DNA of 64,000 nucleotides from Punica granatum (Eukaryota > Streptophyta > Magnoliopsida > Myrtales > Lythraceae), in assembly GCF_007655135.1 (NCBI RefSeq), contig NC_045132.1, positions 18,965,034 to 19,029,033 of the forward strand, given 5' to 3'. The notes under the pieces were generated by a model. It saw only the letters and a program-made list of their open reading frames with translations. It did no database searches and was not told the DNA's origin. Positions 26,001-38,525 of this stretch are shown here, one piece after another; the stretch's first letter is position 1, and the number at the start of each line of letters is the position of its first letter. The position numbers and the translations under genes were made by a program.

Positions 26001-26884
26001 GCATCTGACGTGAAAGAACTAATGGAAATTTTACTCATAATGCGAGTAATACACGTAGGTTTGAGGTCATTCTTCAATCCACTTTGTCACGTCTCCTTTC
26101 TAGTTTTATTACCAGATGTGATATTACTGGCGGCCTTAAAGACTATAATTGGTCAATTGTGGTAAACGGAAGAAATAGAAGAATTTGGTGTGTAAATTCA
26201 AAGCCAGATCTTTGACATTAATTTTTGAGAGAGGATACACTTGCAACCTGGCTGGATTTTGAATAGTTGCTTTACCACATACTGATTTTTGAGATGTCGG
26301 TGGCTTTTGGTTTCGAAATCGATATTCAACTTCACTCCGCTCGACTCCATTCTTCAATCACAACATCATTATAACTTTTTTTATCTTTTTCGTTTATTTA
26401 ATAGTAAATTCTCACTCATACTTTTTTTAATCATTATTACAATCAATTTTTTAATTATAAATTCTCAATCTACTTTTACATCCATAAATATATATATATA
26501 TATTTTTTTCGCTCATTTAATAATTTATATCATCTATTTTTCCATAACTATTATTACAATCTATTTTTTTTAAATAATAAAATTTCTATATATATAATAT
26601 ATACTTTTGTTCCTATCAGGCTAGAATGGAATAGAGTAAACTTTCAACTTTGAAACCAAACGGACTGTTGAATTTAAATTTTAGCCGTTTGGAATTGGAT
26701 TACCATGCAAGAATGTTCCCGTTTTAGATGGAAAATTGTTCGAGGAAAATCATTTAAGCTATGTTTGGCTGCCGGGACTGAACGGAATATTTTATTGGAA
26801 TAGGAATATGGGATTGAAATTGTATCAAAGTTTGATAATTCAGACATGACAAGATAGATAAATAGGATATGAATCAAAGTGGGT

Positions 26885-26997
26885 GTAGCATAGAGGCGCA
26901 AGCTTTTGCCTGATAACAAAGAAGTTCTAAGTTCGATTCTCAATGAGAATACCGTGTCCTTTTATTAGCTATTATGATTTTTATTTCATTGTACTAG
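26885..26997 (+). mobile_element. SINE-like retroposon fragment
   Basis: A tRNA-type box A (TAGCATAGAGG) and box B (AGTTCGATTCT) lie about 45 bases apart. They are followed by GAGAATACCGTGTCC and a TTTTTATTTCATTGTACTAG tail. The element at 58,586 has the same layout and a near-identical tail, so this is a dispersed family rather than a tRNA gene. Flanking duplications were not identified. Confidence 0.6.
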
Positions 26998-27067
26998 ACC
27001 CATGGGTCTCGATCGTAATCGAAGAAAAGTGTAGCACTATGTCTGAAGGGGATGGGAAATTTTAACT

Positions 27068-27379
27068 TATTTGGATATTGTGTTAGTAAGGGGGAGGGAT
27101 GAGAAGAGAATGACAGGAAAATAAATTTAACGTTAAATGAGTATATATTATCCTTTAATATGAACTTATTAATAAAAGAATTTGGATAATTTCATCATTT
27201 TATATTAATTCAACTTTAAAATAAATTTTTAGCTCCGTTCAATCCCAAATCAGGATTACAAGAAAATGAGTTCTTGGAAGTGAAAGCTTTACCTTCATTA
27301 CTCTGACCCTCTTTTAAAAATTTATATCGTGAAAAATTTACTTCCCTCCCCTTCCCAGCTTTCCCATCGATCCAAACAC
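27068..27379. mobile_element. MITE-like element
   Basis: The left end ATTTGGATATTGTG plus AAGGGGGAGGGATG is mirrored at the right by CCCTCCCCTTCCC and CGATCCAAACAC. This gives an imperfect terminal inverted repeat of about 35 bases around an AT-rich core. Confidence 0.45.
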
Positions 27380-28749
27380 AAAAAAAAAAAAGATGTCCAA
27401 ATATATTAATCTTTATATTTTTCAGAATCCAATATATATTTATTAAATATAACGTACAAAATATCATATAAAATTATATATTTTAGAAAAAATTGACAAA
27501 TGATCGGGTAAAATTTTGTGACGCTCTAAACGTTCCCAGTAAACTTGTCAAAACGACAGAATACTTGAACACATGTCACGAGATTGTAATGAATTTGTGC
27601 TTTAAACTTACTACCTCTGATGATCCTTCTCATACTTACGTCACAAAATTGGCTTTTTCATAATATCCTTAAATTTGATGAAAACTTAAGTAAATTATAT
27701 TTAACTATATGAACGTGTAAGAAAACTCTCATGTTGTAATTCGGAATAAATTTTTAACAAAATGTATACTCGGACTCTCTCTAAAAAATATGGATAAAAT
27801 CCATGCTCTCCAGCTATGGAGGATCGGTTCGACAGCATGCTTTTCCATAAGTAATAATATATTCACCTGCACAACCATCTGATTGCCTCTGCAAATATTA
27901 GTCAAATTCAAGTAATTCCTTTTTAACCATAACTTAAAATTATCAACTTGTCGGTTTCACTTAATTTATAGGTGCAAGGAAGCAGAAAACATCAACAGTA
28001 AAATTGACTGACCCTTTGCCTATGCATGAGTATTTCGGTAGTTGGTCGGTCAAGACGGGGATCTTTTCTATTGGCGAAAAAGCAAGTCAGGCGCATAAGA
28101 ATGTGCCCTTGGAATGAGAACAATAGCTGGAAATGACTGCTAATATCGTCCGCACGCAAAATAGAAAAAGCGCAAAAAGATAAGGTAAAAAAGGAGAAAA
28201 AAAGAATTCCTTCGGCAACTGCACTTCCACATATATCAGACATGATGCCCGAGATTCCAATTGTTCGGCTCCAAAGCAGCCTGATTTTCTTTGTTTTCTT
28301 TTGGAAAAAAACGCATAGCTTTCAAAATTTCAGCAACAATAATAAAGGCAAACCGCATCTCTCTCTCGCCTAATTAATTTGTTTCCCTAATGAAATTGAG
28401 GTCGTCGTCTTAATATTTTTGTGACAATTTTGTACTTATAGTTCTCATATAATTTTCAATTTTGTAATTGAATTCATTATTTAAAATGAAGTAACGTAAT
28501 TTTTTTTTATTTAGTTTGATTTTTTTCTATATATGGAAACTTGATATAAAAAAGTAGTGCGTTAATTTTTTATTAAGGTCTCCATGCATATTAGAAAGGC
28601 AACTATGGTGCAGATTGACTTGCGAAGAGAATTTTTTCCTTTCCACTTGGGTTTCATTTCTTTTGCTTGATTACCAACTGCTTAGGTCATCTCATGTTAA
28701 GAGATATTGTTGGGATCTTCATACCCCTTCTTTGTTTGCTTCAATTTAT

Positions 28750-29064
28750 CATTATTTTTGGTTATAGAGTTAAGTTTCTTTTAATTTGATTCAATTTGAT
28801 ATGAGGAGATAAAAACAAAAGTAGTTTGAAAAAGTATGTGAGAGAATTTAAAGAAAAAGATAAAAATAATAATAATAATTGTGTTATTGAATTGAGAAAA
28901 AAAGTGCTCAAATTGAGAAAAACGTGTTGAATAGTTGAGAGAATTTAGTATTAAATAATTAATTTAAATAGTAGATAAGAAAAAGTAAGTAATGATTGTA
29001 TTGTTCAATTAATAAAAAATTAAGTTAAGTTAAGTAAAATAAAATTTTATTACCAAACACTATG
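28750..29064. mobile_element. MITE-like element of the TAACTCTA/TTGG family
   Basis: It begins TTTTTGGTTATAGAGTTAAG and ends AAGTTAAGTAAAATAAAATT then ACCAAACAC. It shares TTGAGAGAATTT and AATGATTGTATTGTT-type blocks with the elements at 57,170 (same strand) and 41,760 (opposite strand), so at least three copies of one family are present. Confidence 0.55.
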
Positions 29065-29923
29065 TTTGTTTTAATTTTTTGTACTGGCTTTTATTTTCTC
29101 TCCATTTACCCAAAAAATATAATAATTTAGTAGACATCTTAACAAGTGAAGGGTGCATTATGGATTCTCCTAAATACTCAAAGCACAGTTTGAGCACAAT
29201 ATTAGATATTTGGGAAAAGTACAAAAACTCATATTGTGGTTTAGGTTTAGTACAAATTAGACCCTTTGATTTTTCGAGGGATAAATAACACCATATGATT
29301 TATTCTGTGAGACATAAGAGCATCCACAGTGAAAGGGCCAATTTCAAGGGCTAATTTCCCTTTTGGTGGCCCCACACGTGGTCAAGTAAGCAAAGTGGCA
29401 CCAAAAAAACAAAAAATCAGCACTTCCTCTACACTGCAAGTCCCATTTTGTGGTACTCGTGTGATCCCCACTTGATTTTTTCTTTAAAAAAATACTTACA
29501 TATTTATTAATTACTAATATATTTACTTAATAAATTAGCATTTTAATTTTTCAATTTTAATAAAAATTGCAATTATTTAATATTTTTATTTTTATTTTTC
29601 AGTTTAAATTTTCAATGAAAATATAAATAATTAAAAATATTAATTACGGATAAGATCAAATGATTAATAATAACATTGCATAATTTAAACACTACATTAG
29701 AAAATATATTACACAGAGAATGATATTACATAATTGAAACACTGAAAAGTTATGAATCAATAATTTATTGGTGATCATGCCCCTCTTGATGGTTATGAAA
29801 CTGTCAAAGATGTTCTACTAAATCCGCCTACAATTGTCGATGCTTTTGTTTATCACGAAGGTTAACACTCCTTTGGATATAACTCAAAGATGGAGTAATA
29901 TTTCCCTCAAACCTTGGCACTGA

Positions 29924-30775
29924 TCACACTGTCACTTCTTCTTCGTCATCATCTTGGAGCGGGCTGAATCTTCCAGCATACGTTTCATGCTCATCCTCAA
30001 CAATCATATTATGCAAAATAATGCACGCTCGCATAATTTTTCTAAGTTTGGACTTCTTCCAAGACCGTGCAGGACCACGTATAATTTCAAATTGAGCTTT
30101 TAGAACGCCAAATGCTTGCTCAATATTTTTTTGCACCCCTTCTTGACATGTAGCAAATAACTTCCTTTTATCTCCTTGCGAGATTGTTTCGAAATACGTT
30201 GTCCATTTAGGATATATTCCATCCGTTAAGTAGTGCACCATTGTGTAGGTGTTACTATTGACAATGTAGGTTACTTCGGGAGCGCGACCATTGAGCATAT
30301 CGTCAAACAGTGGTGACCCGTCTAACACATTGAGATCGTTGTTAGAATATGCCACTTCAAAATATGCATGCCATATCCATATGTCACTTGAAGCCATAAA
30401 TTCAAGTATTAGAGTCGAAACCCCATGGTAACCACCCTGAAATATACCTTTCCATGCTTTGGGGCAATTCTTCTGCTGCTAATGCATGCAATCCAAGCTC
30501 CCCAGCATACCAGAGAAGCCATGGGCCACCCCCATCTACAACAATCTTTGGATATCATCTACATTAGGGCTTCGCAAGTATTGCTCGTCGAATACCAATA
30601 TCACAGCTTCGGCAAACTTCTCTAGGCACTGATTGGCGATGCTTTCACCTATCCATACGGAGTCATCAATGGCATCATATGATACACCGTACGCCAACAT
30701 ATGAATTGCTGCCGTGAATTTTTGCAATGGGGATATGCTTGCTTTGCCAATTGCATCATCCCCTTGTTAAAGGAG
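29924..30775 (-). pseudogene. Harbinger DDE transposase, broken
   Basis: Reading on the minus strand, the N-terminal part shows SPLQKFTAAIHMLAYG, then SPNVDDIQRLL followed by a stop. The next part shows GMLGSLDCMH, then a stop where the family has tryptophan. The C-terminal 157 codons are open: DIWIWHAYFE, SNNDLNVL, PLFDDMLNGRAP, YLTDGIYPKW, EQAFGVLKAQF, ACIILHNMIVED. The three acidic residues of the DDE triad are recognisable in SLDC, TDGIYP and EQAFGV. At least two in-frame stops make it non-functional. The product would bind the terminal repeats and cut at TWA targets. Confidence 0.92.
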
Positions 30776-31076
30776 TCGCTGGATAATGAATAATTTTTTA
30801 TTTATCGCATATTTATCAAATTATATCAAGTCGAATGCATATAATCTTTAAATTGATTAACTATTCCATTGCCTAATTTAAACATTACACTGAAATTTAA
30901 TTCAAATTTAAACCCTAGCTACATTACATAGAAATTTAAATTTAAATTTAAATTTAAACCCTAACTACATTGCGAAGCTTCTCCATAAGATCATCCAGCA
31001 TTTGCGAATGTACCACTTGTTGTTCCTCCGACATGATGGATGTATCCATACTAAGGAGCATTAAGTAGTTTTTCTT

Positions 31077-32161
31077 TTACTTGTCCTTTTTCAAATCATC
31101 AAGGAGGTCTAGTCTTCTTGCTACTTGGCTTTTGAGCTCATTGTACTTCTCATCCTTTTGGCTTCCAGACCCGAACGCTTTGGATTTTCCTTTAAGTTTC
31201 ATGTTCGCTGCTTTTGAGCCTTGTGGACAAACTAGAGACTGCGCAACATCCAAATTGAAATTTGTCTCATCACAATTTGACGATGATGAGTATTGTCTAG
31301 ACGCACTCATCTTTGTCCTCTTGGAGTCTTCGAAAATTTCCATTATGTCGCACAAAGCTTACCACTTTATTTCGTGCCGAAGTATTTTCCAATGCCTCTC
31401 GAAAGGGCGTACCTTAGCACATATTCTTTGCATGCCTCCGCCATGACATCTTCCTCATTGGAACAGCTAATTCTGTCTTGACGAGCTTTTGTATAAGAGG
31501 CAATGAAACGACTAACCCATTACTGATCCACCCCCATCGCTTTTTCAGCGAATTTTCATTCTTCTTTATCAAACTGGGGTTGTTGTCGATAGTGCAATAA
31601 CAATGGTTCCGGAGCCAAAAGCCATCGCCTTTTTAGTCGGTGCCAACCACGGAATCCTTTGAGACATTCAACCATGCACTCATGAGGAGATCATCCTACT
31701 CCCAACGCCAATGGGAATTCTTTTGCCTTGTCATCTTGAACTTCGACATCTTAGTTGTTTGGATCGATGCCATCGAGACCGTCGTGGCCGGACATTTGAG
31801 AGTATTGTGAACCCATGGGAATTTCGAGAGATTATTGAGACGAGCCCCCGTCATTCGCAGCACTTGAACATGGGCCACTATATTGCGATTGAATTGGATG
31901 AGAAGATGTACCGGTGCCCTCATGAAATTGTGGAAGCATGTGTGGATGATAAGTAGTTTGATAATAAGAACAATTTGGATGTTGGGGGGAATTTGGATGA
32001 ATCGAGAAATTTGGATGAATCGGGAAACTTGGATGAATCGGGAAATTTGGATGTTCAAGATATGGAGATTGAGAATTTGGAGTAATTTGAATTTTGAGAC
32101 GAGAATTGGGATTTTGCATGAAATTGAGAATATCATCATTGTTGGCTTGATTGGGATCCAT
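31077..32161 (-). pseudogene. Harbinger accessory ORF1 (Myb/SANT-like), broken
   Basis: The start codon is at 32,161 (MDPNQANNDDILNF), followed by a proline/histidine-rich region with six-residue PIHPNF-type repeats. Further down come SRFIASYTKARQD, NEEDVMAEACKEYV and a C-terminal segment with lysine-rich KLKGKSKAFGSGSQKDEKY and a coiled tail. This matches the DNA-binding partner protein that PIF/Harbinger elements encode beside the transposase. Several stops and frame changes interrupt it. Confidence 0.7.
31990..32056. repeat. 18-bp minisatellite inside Harbinger ORF1
   Basis: About three and a half copies of ATTTGGATGAATCGGGAA occur head to tail with single-base variation. On the minus strand each encodes six residues, so copy-number changes keep the frame. 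Confidence 0.85.
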
Positions 32162-33978
32162 CTTGAAAATTAGAGGAAAAGAATGAGAAAATGTGCGAAG
32201 AATGTTGAATTTATATGTAGTATTTATAAAAGAATTTTTTAAACAAATCAATTAAATCAGCCAACGGCTATACTGATTTTAAAAAAAAATTAACTATGAC
32301 TCTAAAAGAGTAACGGCTCTTTCAGCTATTATTTAAAAAAAAAAATGGGGTCATTAGGGTTGGTCCCTACCACGCGGCACGCTCCAAAGCACTGACCCAT
32401 TTCATTGGGTCGGTGCCGCGGGCCTAAGGCTACCACAACGGGAGTGTAGCAGCAGGGCCCCTATTACGGATGCTCTAAGGGACTTCACTGTTAGTTTTTT
32501 GTCACTTTTGGTCCTCAAACTTTTATATTACCATTACTACCCTTAAAACTTTTAACCTTGTGCAGTTTGATCCTAAAATTCGAAAAATAAAAGAGGAAAG
32601 GGGTTGGGGCCGCACGGTTGGCGACCCTGACCCCTCCACTGAGGTCGCCGACATCCAAAAAGGACGCCATTACTACCCTTAAACTTTTAACCTTGTGCAA
32701 TTTGAGATCACGGTCGATTCGTGGGTTGAGGTAGTCAATCGGCGACCCCGACCTCATCTCCATGGTTGTCGGCATCCTCTGTGGGTGCAGGTGACCTCAG
32801 TGGTAGGGTCAGGATTGCCGACCGGCAGCCCTCGCCCCTTCCCCCATTTTCTTTTGAATTTTAGGACCAAAATGAAAAAAAAAATTGAAAGTTTGAGAGT
32901 AATAATGGTAAAAAGAAAAGTTTGAGGACTAAAAGTGACGAAAAAACTAACAGTGAAGTCTTTTATGTCTCATGAAGTAAATCATAGGGTATTAATTGTC
33001 CATTGAAAAATCACATTGTTTAATTTGTCCAAAACTCAAATCACAACGGAAATTTTTATACTTTTCCCTCGATATTTCACAGTAATAAGACAAAAAGTTT
33101 CTTCACAATATATTCGTTTATGCTTCTCATTAGAAAAATTGATATAATTAGCGCTATATAAATTATCCTAGCTAATCACAAGTGGTATTATATCCTTTGA
33201 AGTTTGAAGTAAACAATTCCCGAAATCTGAGTCAGCAGCACGTACGTACCTTCAAATCCCATGGCTGTACTTACCAGACTAAATCAATTGGAAACATGTG
33301 TAATTATTAATTTTGTATAATGTCCCACGTCAATTGTCTATATGATGTTGCTATTTACTTGTCATCACAATAGGTTGATGCACATCGGTGATTTTCGAAC
33401 ACATGAAAAGAAGAGACGTTTTATTGGGAGAACTTAATTATCACAAGATACAATAATTGAGGAGGGTAGACATAAAGATAATAGGTGCAGAGCTCAAAAA
33501 TGATTTATAGGTGGTGGCACTATATATAGGATTGTATGTATATTAATGGTCGGTTCCGATAGAATTATTTGTGAATGACTTGTCTATTTAAATTTACATT
33601 TACAGACAAATAGTTAGATAGAATGAAATGTGCATAAATCCAATGCACATACTACTCGAACCAACAAGATAAATAAATTAATTATTAGAACTCAATTCAT
33701 GTGAGAGGCCGATCTTATTCTCAAATATAAAAATTATAGAGAAATGATAAAACGAAAGGCGTGGAACATCATTAGTCGCCTGATAGGACGTGGAATCGGT
33801 AACGTCGTTGTTGATATAATGAACAGGAGATGCATACGGAATCTTCTACGTCCCATGTATTAACCAAAAGCAAAATGAACAAAATAACACATATCATCAC
33901 ATGGGGGGACGATGAGTCATGAATGATGGTGCTGATGCTAGTTTGTCTAAGGGAAACGGTTATTATAATTGGACCATA

Positions 33979-34039
33979 TGTGTGTGTATGCGTGTATGTA
34001 TGTGTATGCATATATATATATATGTGTATATATGTATAT
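33979..34039. repeat. Compound TG/TATG/TA microsatellite
   Basis: TGTGTG, TATG and TA units alternate across about 60 bases with few interruptions. The shadow frames on both strands here (Y/V/C-rich and H/T/Y-rich) are artefacts of the repeat. Confidence 0.85.
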
Positions 34040-37000
34040 CCAGGAGAGGGGATGACAGGGATGATGCAGACTATCATGGTGTGCCCTAAGTCCATGTTTT
34101 ATGTAAAAAGAAAAATGCCCATTTGCTCAAACAGGATATGAAGAATCTTTGAAGAAATTGCAAACAATTCTGGAAACAGGACCCACACCTTTCGGTTCTC
34201 GCCATTGGGATAGAAGCAGTCCACACTTTTTTATTTTTATTTTTCAAATTTTCATTCTTTTTTTTCTCGATAAGACGTTGTCTTCTCACCAAACCAGTGC
34301 TAAACTAATGCCCCCCAAACACCACGCTTTTACCTATCAATTTTGCATTTGGACATGCCAACTCACTTTCTGCAATTCTTAACTAGCTAGTAATACGTAT
34401 AGTCATATTTTCAATACTATAGATGAAGAATGTTTTGAAATGGAGCTACAGTTTATCGAGTGATCAGTTAGACATACGTAAAACTGAATATTTGTTTCTT
34501 AAGATGAGGAATTAGTCTTTTAGATAATTTTATTCAAGTTTATTGCGTGTCCTCCTCTCTGGAAGAAAATACTCAACTACTCAGCTTTTCAAGGTGTTAT
34601 CAATTAATGTACCAGATGGAAAATTGTGGATATTGTAGATTTGTAATGAACTATTTCATATAAAGTATAAGGGTAATAGAGAAGAAGGCAATCAAAATTG
34701 AGTTTCTAAGTAGAAACGGTGGAGGATTCACAAAATTGAAACGTAAAATTGAATCATAGAATCGTAAATTTCTATGAATAATAAATATAGAGTTTCAAAA
34801 ATAATTTTATACATATAGAAGTGAAATTGAGAGTCATTTTACCTTCCTGCTAATATCCTGTGAGACAAACTACAAACTTTATTTTTATTATAATTTCTAA
34901 GCGTCGATTTTGTACAAAAAATGAGGTTAGAAGAAATTATAAATTAGTTCTCTATTTTTCTAATTCTTAAGAGTCGAAAAATCAATCAATCTTCCAAAAA
35001 TGGGATGAAAAGGATAGTAAATTTAGTCACGTGGGTTTCCTTTTACATTCATTCTCATGTTTTAGATGGTATTTTAAATTTATGTCCACTTTCATATGAT
35101 AAATTAAAAAAAAGAGTATATTATAAGAGTAAATTATTACTAATTTCCAAGTGGTATTCCATTTAATTCTCTGACAATGCTATCAAAAACTCTAATTATT
35201 ACAAACTTGTACGTTTTCACTTTCCATCGTCAGTAAAACCTTAAATTTGGTAGGCTCGTAATACAAATGTAAGTTTATTTAGTAAAATCAATGGAAACTC
35301 AATTCTACCAAGTCAAAACATTGAACTAATCTATAAATCTATATATATTATGTAATTTAGACTCCTCCCACGAGAGTTGATAAGGAGCTTCTATTTGTGC
35401 GACGAGAAGCTTCCTCGTAATTGTATTAGAAACCTTTCATTATGTAGTTATTGAATTTTATTAAATGATTACAAGGAGTCAAGGAGATAAATTACCAAAT
35501 TTCTAAGCGTACTAGAAATCTTCAATATAGTAATAATTTTAATAAATTAATTTTGACAAATTTGCCTCTCTTCTGCCTATGGGATCGCATCCTTGACATA
35601 TTCCTTAAATATAATAAAATGTTTGGATTCGAAAATAAAATGACGAAATGCAAGGACTTTTCTTTTGGATTATAAGTGAGGTTCATTTTTTTTGCTAAAT
35701 TGTTAAGTAGATTTCATTAAAAGTCCAAAAACAAAAGCGAATATAGAGGAAAATGGCCAATCGGATATAACAAGAGCAAAGTAAAACAGATTACCCGTGG
35801 GCAAATGACAAAGGAAAATAGTGAAAAAGTCATCTCATTGAAGACAATACAATTGTCATACGTTATCTTGAAACCATAAAGTCCGCTCACGACTTGCTAG
35901 CTGCATTTCATCATGGACCCAGTCAATATTGGGAAGGGAAAACAAAGGCACTCGTTGTTCGAAATCCATGGTAAAAGAGAGAGGATGGCATCGGCTGCTG
36001 ATGGCAGAGGTGGTGACGCTTGATGTGTCGGTGAGAGGTGCAAAAATGAGGGTTTGTTCTGTTGATAAGGGGAGGGGATTATTTTTAATAAAAGCTAAGT
36101 CTATTTTCTTATACGCGAGGTTCATAGACCTAGTAAAATAAAAAAAAAATAGAGAATGGAGAATAAAATATTTTGCTAATTGCAAATGGTCCTTCTCGAA
36201 TTAATATCATGACAGTTGGAGTTTCTCATAACCGTCGACGCAATAGACTACTACTACCCCAGTAGTATCTAAAACATGTTTAGGCATGCTAATACGACCA
36301 AATGAATATCATTTAATTCGCAATTACAATACGGTAGGTGTTAACCTTTAGTCATTTAACATTAATAGCATTTAATTAAAATTTTATGGATATACCAATT
36401 TACCCTAGTCATTTATTGCACTTATTGACTATCAATGAACTCATGGACAGGTGTTTAAAGTTACCAAAGTCAACGCATACAAAACCGAGGTAGCTAGAAA
36501 TTTCTCGCATCTATGCTTAAATTAAGGTTTCAATTAATGTTTCATAGACCCGAAAATTTTGGCACATGGAGACCACAATCACAGTTTGAATAATTCTAAG
36601 GTTGGATTTCGTTGCAAAATACAATTATAGGATTTTTTTTGGTTATAAAAGCTCATGAAATTAGTAGAAAAATAATAATTTATGCAAACAATGTTATTCT
36701 TTTATTTATGAACGTATAGCGGATACATTTCTTTTCCTCCTTTTGCTTTAATTCTTTTTTGGAGAAAAAACTCAGTTCAAATAGTTTTTCTATATTGAAC
36801 TTCATACGAACAGCATAAGGCCTTTTCTTTTTTTAAATTACAAAAATAGGAAAATAAAAAGTAGGAAACCTTTCAACAGTTTTGCGCTCGTAATTGGTCA
36901 AATTTTTCCTAAACTGAAAATGGAAACTATAGGAACTTTTCACCAAAAAAAAAAAGATTTTTCACTATAAATTTCTTGTCTGCAAAGATAAATAAATAAT

Positions 37001-37083
37001 ATTGTCAACACAATGTACCAACGATAGTAATAAGGATGAAAATTGGAGACTACCAAACTTTTTTTTATATTTTTGGTGTACGT

Positions 37084-37248
37084 AGTATTCGGAAGCCTAA
37101 CGAGCCTCAACTAATCCAGTTCGAGTCTAGTTGATCCATTAATTAAGGGGTAAACTTTTCCAACATGAATTTTCTTCATTCACAAGACTTGAATTCGAGG
37201 TCTTATAGGAAATAAATGTCAAATCTCTTGAACCAACCGATGTTGGTG
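37084..37248 (-). mobile_element. tRNA-derived SINE-like element
   Basis: On the minus strand it reads GGTTGGTTCAAGAGATTTGA (box-A-like), then CGAATTCAAGTC (box-B-like), CATGTTGGAAAAG, TTTACCCCTTAATTAATGG, and finally GGCTCGTTAGGCTTCCGAAT. I recognise this order of blocks from a repeat that is common in dicot genomes. The poly(A)-like end and target duplication were not resolved. Confidence 0.5.
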
Positions 37249-37979
37249 AAAAACTTTTCAATTATATGATAAATTAAACTATAATTTATTTCACTCTTAA
37301 GAGAAAAAAAATTCCTACTACATGAATTAGAATAAGATCATTGTACTATTGAGTGGCACGCACCCAGTTTAGGGGGAAAATGTAAATTTCTAAAGTTGTG
37401 GGCTGCTTCATGTTATGTTTCGTCTGCGATGACGAGTGCAAGAAGAAAAATAAAGAGTTGGTATATGTGTCTATAATTGGAAGTTGACATTAAGAACATT
37501 ATCTTCACATTAGAAATCGGTATGGCCATTTCAGTGCTTCCTGATTGATGTTTTCGGTTAGTTGCGCAATCTGTAAATGCATCATCTTCAAATAATCCAT
37601 CGTGTTATTGAAAGGGAAAAGAAATCCTTATAGGAAGTTTCATTTTCCTAGAACAATAATATATATAAATATCTAGAATTCTAATTCTGTGTACGGATAT
37701 TGCTGACCGAGCAGCTAAGTGTTCATAATTAAAGACTTCACCGAACTTATTCTTTAATTTTATCCATCTTTTAGTTGCCAAAAAAATTTAAAAATAAAAA
37801 TTCCACATCCTATGCTAAAAGGTCATGAGCTGATCAAAAAATTCGTTTGGTCCAACGAGCCTTTACAATTTATTATTGACGGCGAGCTGCTTTTTTCAGC
37901 ACAGACGATTATTTAGAATTAAACTCCAACTCCGAGAACGGTCAAGCGGGAAGCTACCCAATAAATCTTACTATGTATA

Positions 37980-38016
<37 letters not shown>

Positions 38017-38525
38017 AGCAACCTTTTTCTATATATGATATACAAAATTACCACTACTTCTACTCAATTTTATAAATTCTAATTCAAACACATCGATCAG
38101 TGTACTCATTTTATGTTACAGGTTATAGTAGATAATATTAGATAATAAAAATAAATAAATAAATCATATTATTTTTTGCATGATTAATTTTTAAAGCAGA
38201 CAATTGTACAGAATTTCACCCGATAATAATAATTTATTTTTGTCCACTTGAAATTAATGATATAACATAAAAATATCTTTGGGTAGTCTGATGATGTTTG
38301 TAAAAGCAATTAAGAGAAAATACAATCTTAAGAAATGCTCTTGAGAATCATAATGATGAATTGAAAAGAATGTAGTCATTAAAAAAGAAATATAAGGTCC
38401 ACGTTTTGGTAAACTGCATGATTTGCGATCAGATTAATCTGTTCAGTGAACTTACAAACTGATTACGTGAATTATGGCATTAATTAGGCTTAGCCCAAGC
38501 ACATTTATCATATATATATATATAT

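Larger units (their letters stand above)
21655..29202. other. Intergenic region with scattered small transposons
   Basis: The first few hundred bases are the QPT 3' flank. No convincing gene was found in the rest. The open frames here are short and of AT-rich random composition. Recognisable pieces (MITEs near 22,607, 27,068 and 28,750, a SINE-like copy at 26,885) are listed separately. A TA tract lies near 24,677-24,701, and 26,360-26,600 is a long T-rich low-complexity stretch. Confidence 0.5.
29318..32475 (-). mobile_element. PIF/Harbinger transposon, 3.16 kb, nearly complete but inactivated
   Basis: The terminal sequence GAGCATCC is inverted at the other end as GGATGCTC, with GGGCC just inside both. 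The 3-bp target duplication TAA (29,315-29,317 and 32,476-32,478) is the TWA site of this superfamily. It carries the two genes expected of PIF/Harbinger, both on the minus strand and both broken: a Myb/SANT-type accessory ORF and a DDE transposase. It is inserted within the Mutator-like element described separately, so it is the younger of the two. Confidence 0.93.
29212..33068. mobile_element. Mutator-like foldback element, interrupted by a Harbinger insertion
   Basis: The left terminus GGGAAAAGTACAAAAACTCA is mirrored at the right end as the inverse of GGGAAAAGTATAAAAATTTC. The inverted similarity continues inward for roughly 200 bases (ATGATTTATTCTGTGAGACA on the left against the inverse of ATGATTTACTTCATGAGACA, then ACTTCACTGTTAGTTTTTT). 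The flanking 9-mers TAGATATTT (29,203-29,211) and TCGATATTT (33,069-33,077) match at 8 of 9, the target length of Mutator-like elements. Without the inserted Harbinger the element is about 700 bases and carries no transposase. It has an internal direct repeat (CCATTACTACCCTTAAA at 32,531 and 32,667). Confidence 0.85.
33078..38500. other. Intergenic region, no gene seen
   Basis: Open frames here are short and unconvincing. A 60-base TG/TA compound microsatellite lies at about 33,979-34,039, and a TA tract at 37,982-38,012. A SINE-like copy is listed at 37,084. The rest is AT-rich unique-looking DNA. Confidence 0.5.

Noticed and set aside
25944..26165. Possible RNase H or LINE remnant
   Set aside because: A vague resemblance only (DLTVTRANGFASDVKELME). 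No catalytic residues or flanking reverse-transcriptase sequence could be read.
31883..32173. 96-codon plus-strand frame with repeated IWMNRE blocks
   Set aside because: Antisense reading of the 18-bp minisatellite in Harbinger ORF1.
33772..34141. Open frames on both strands over the TG/TA tract
   Set aside because: Repeat-driven translations (Y/V/C or H/T/Y runs), not proteins.
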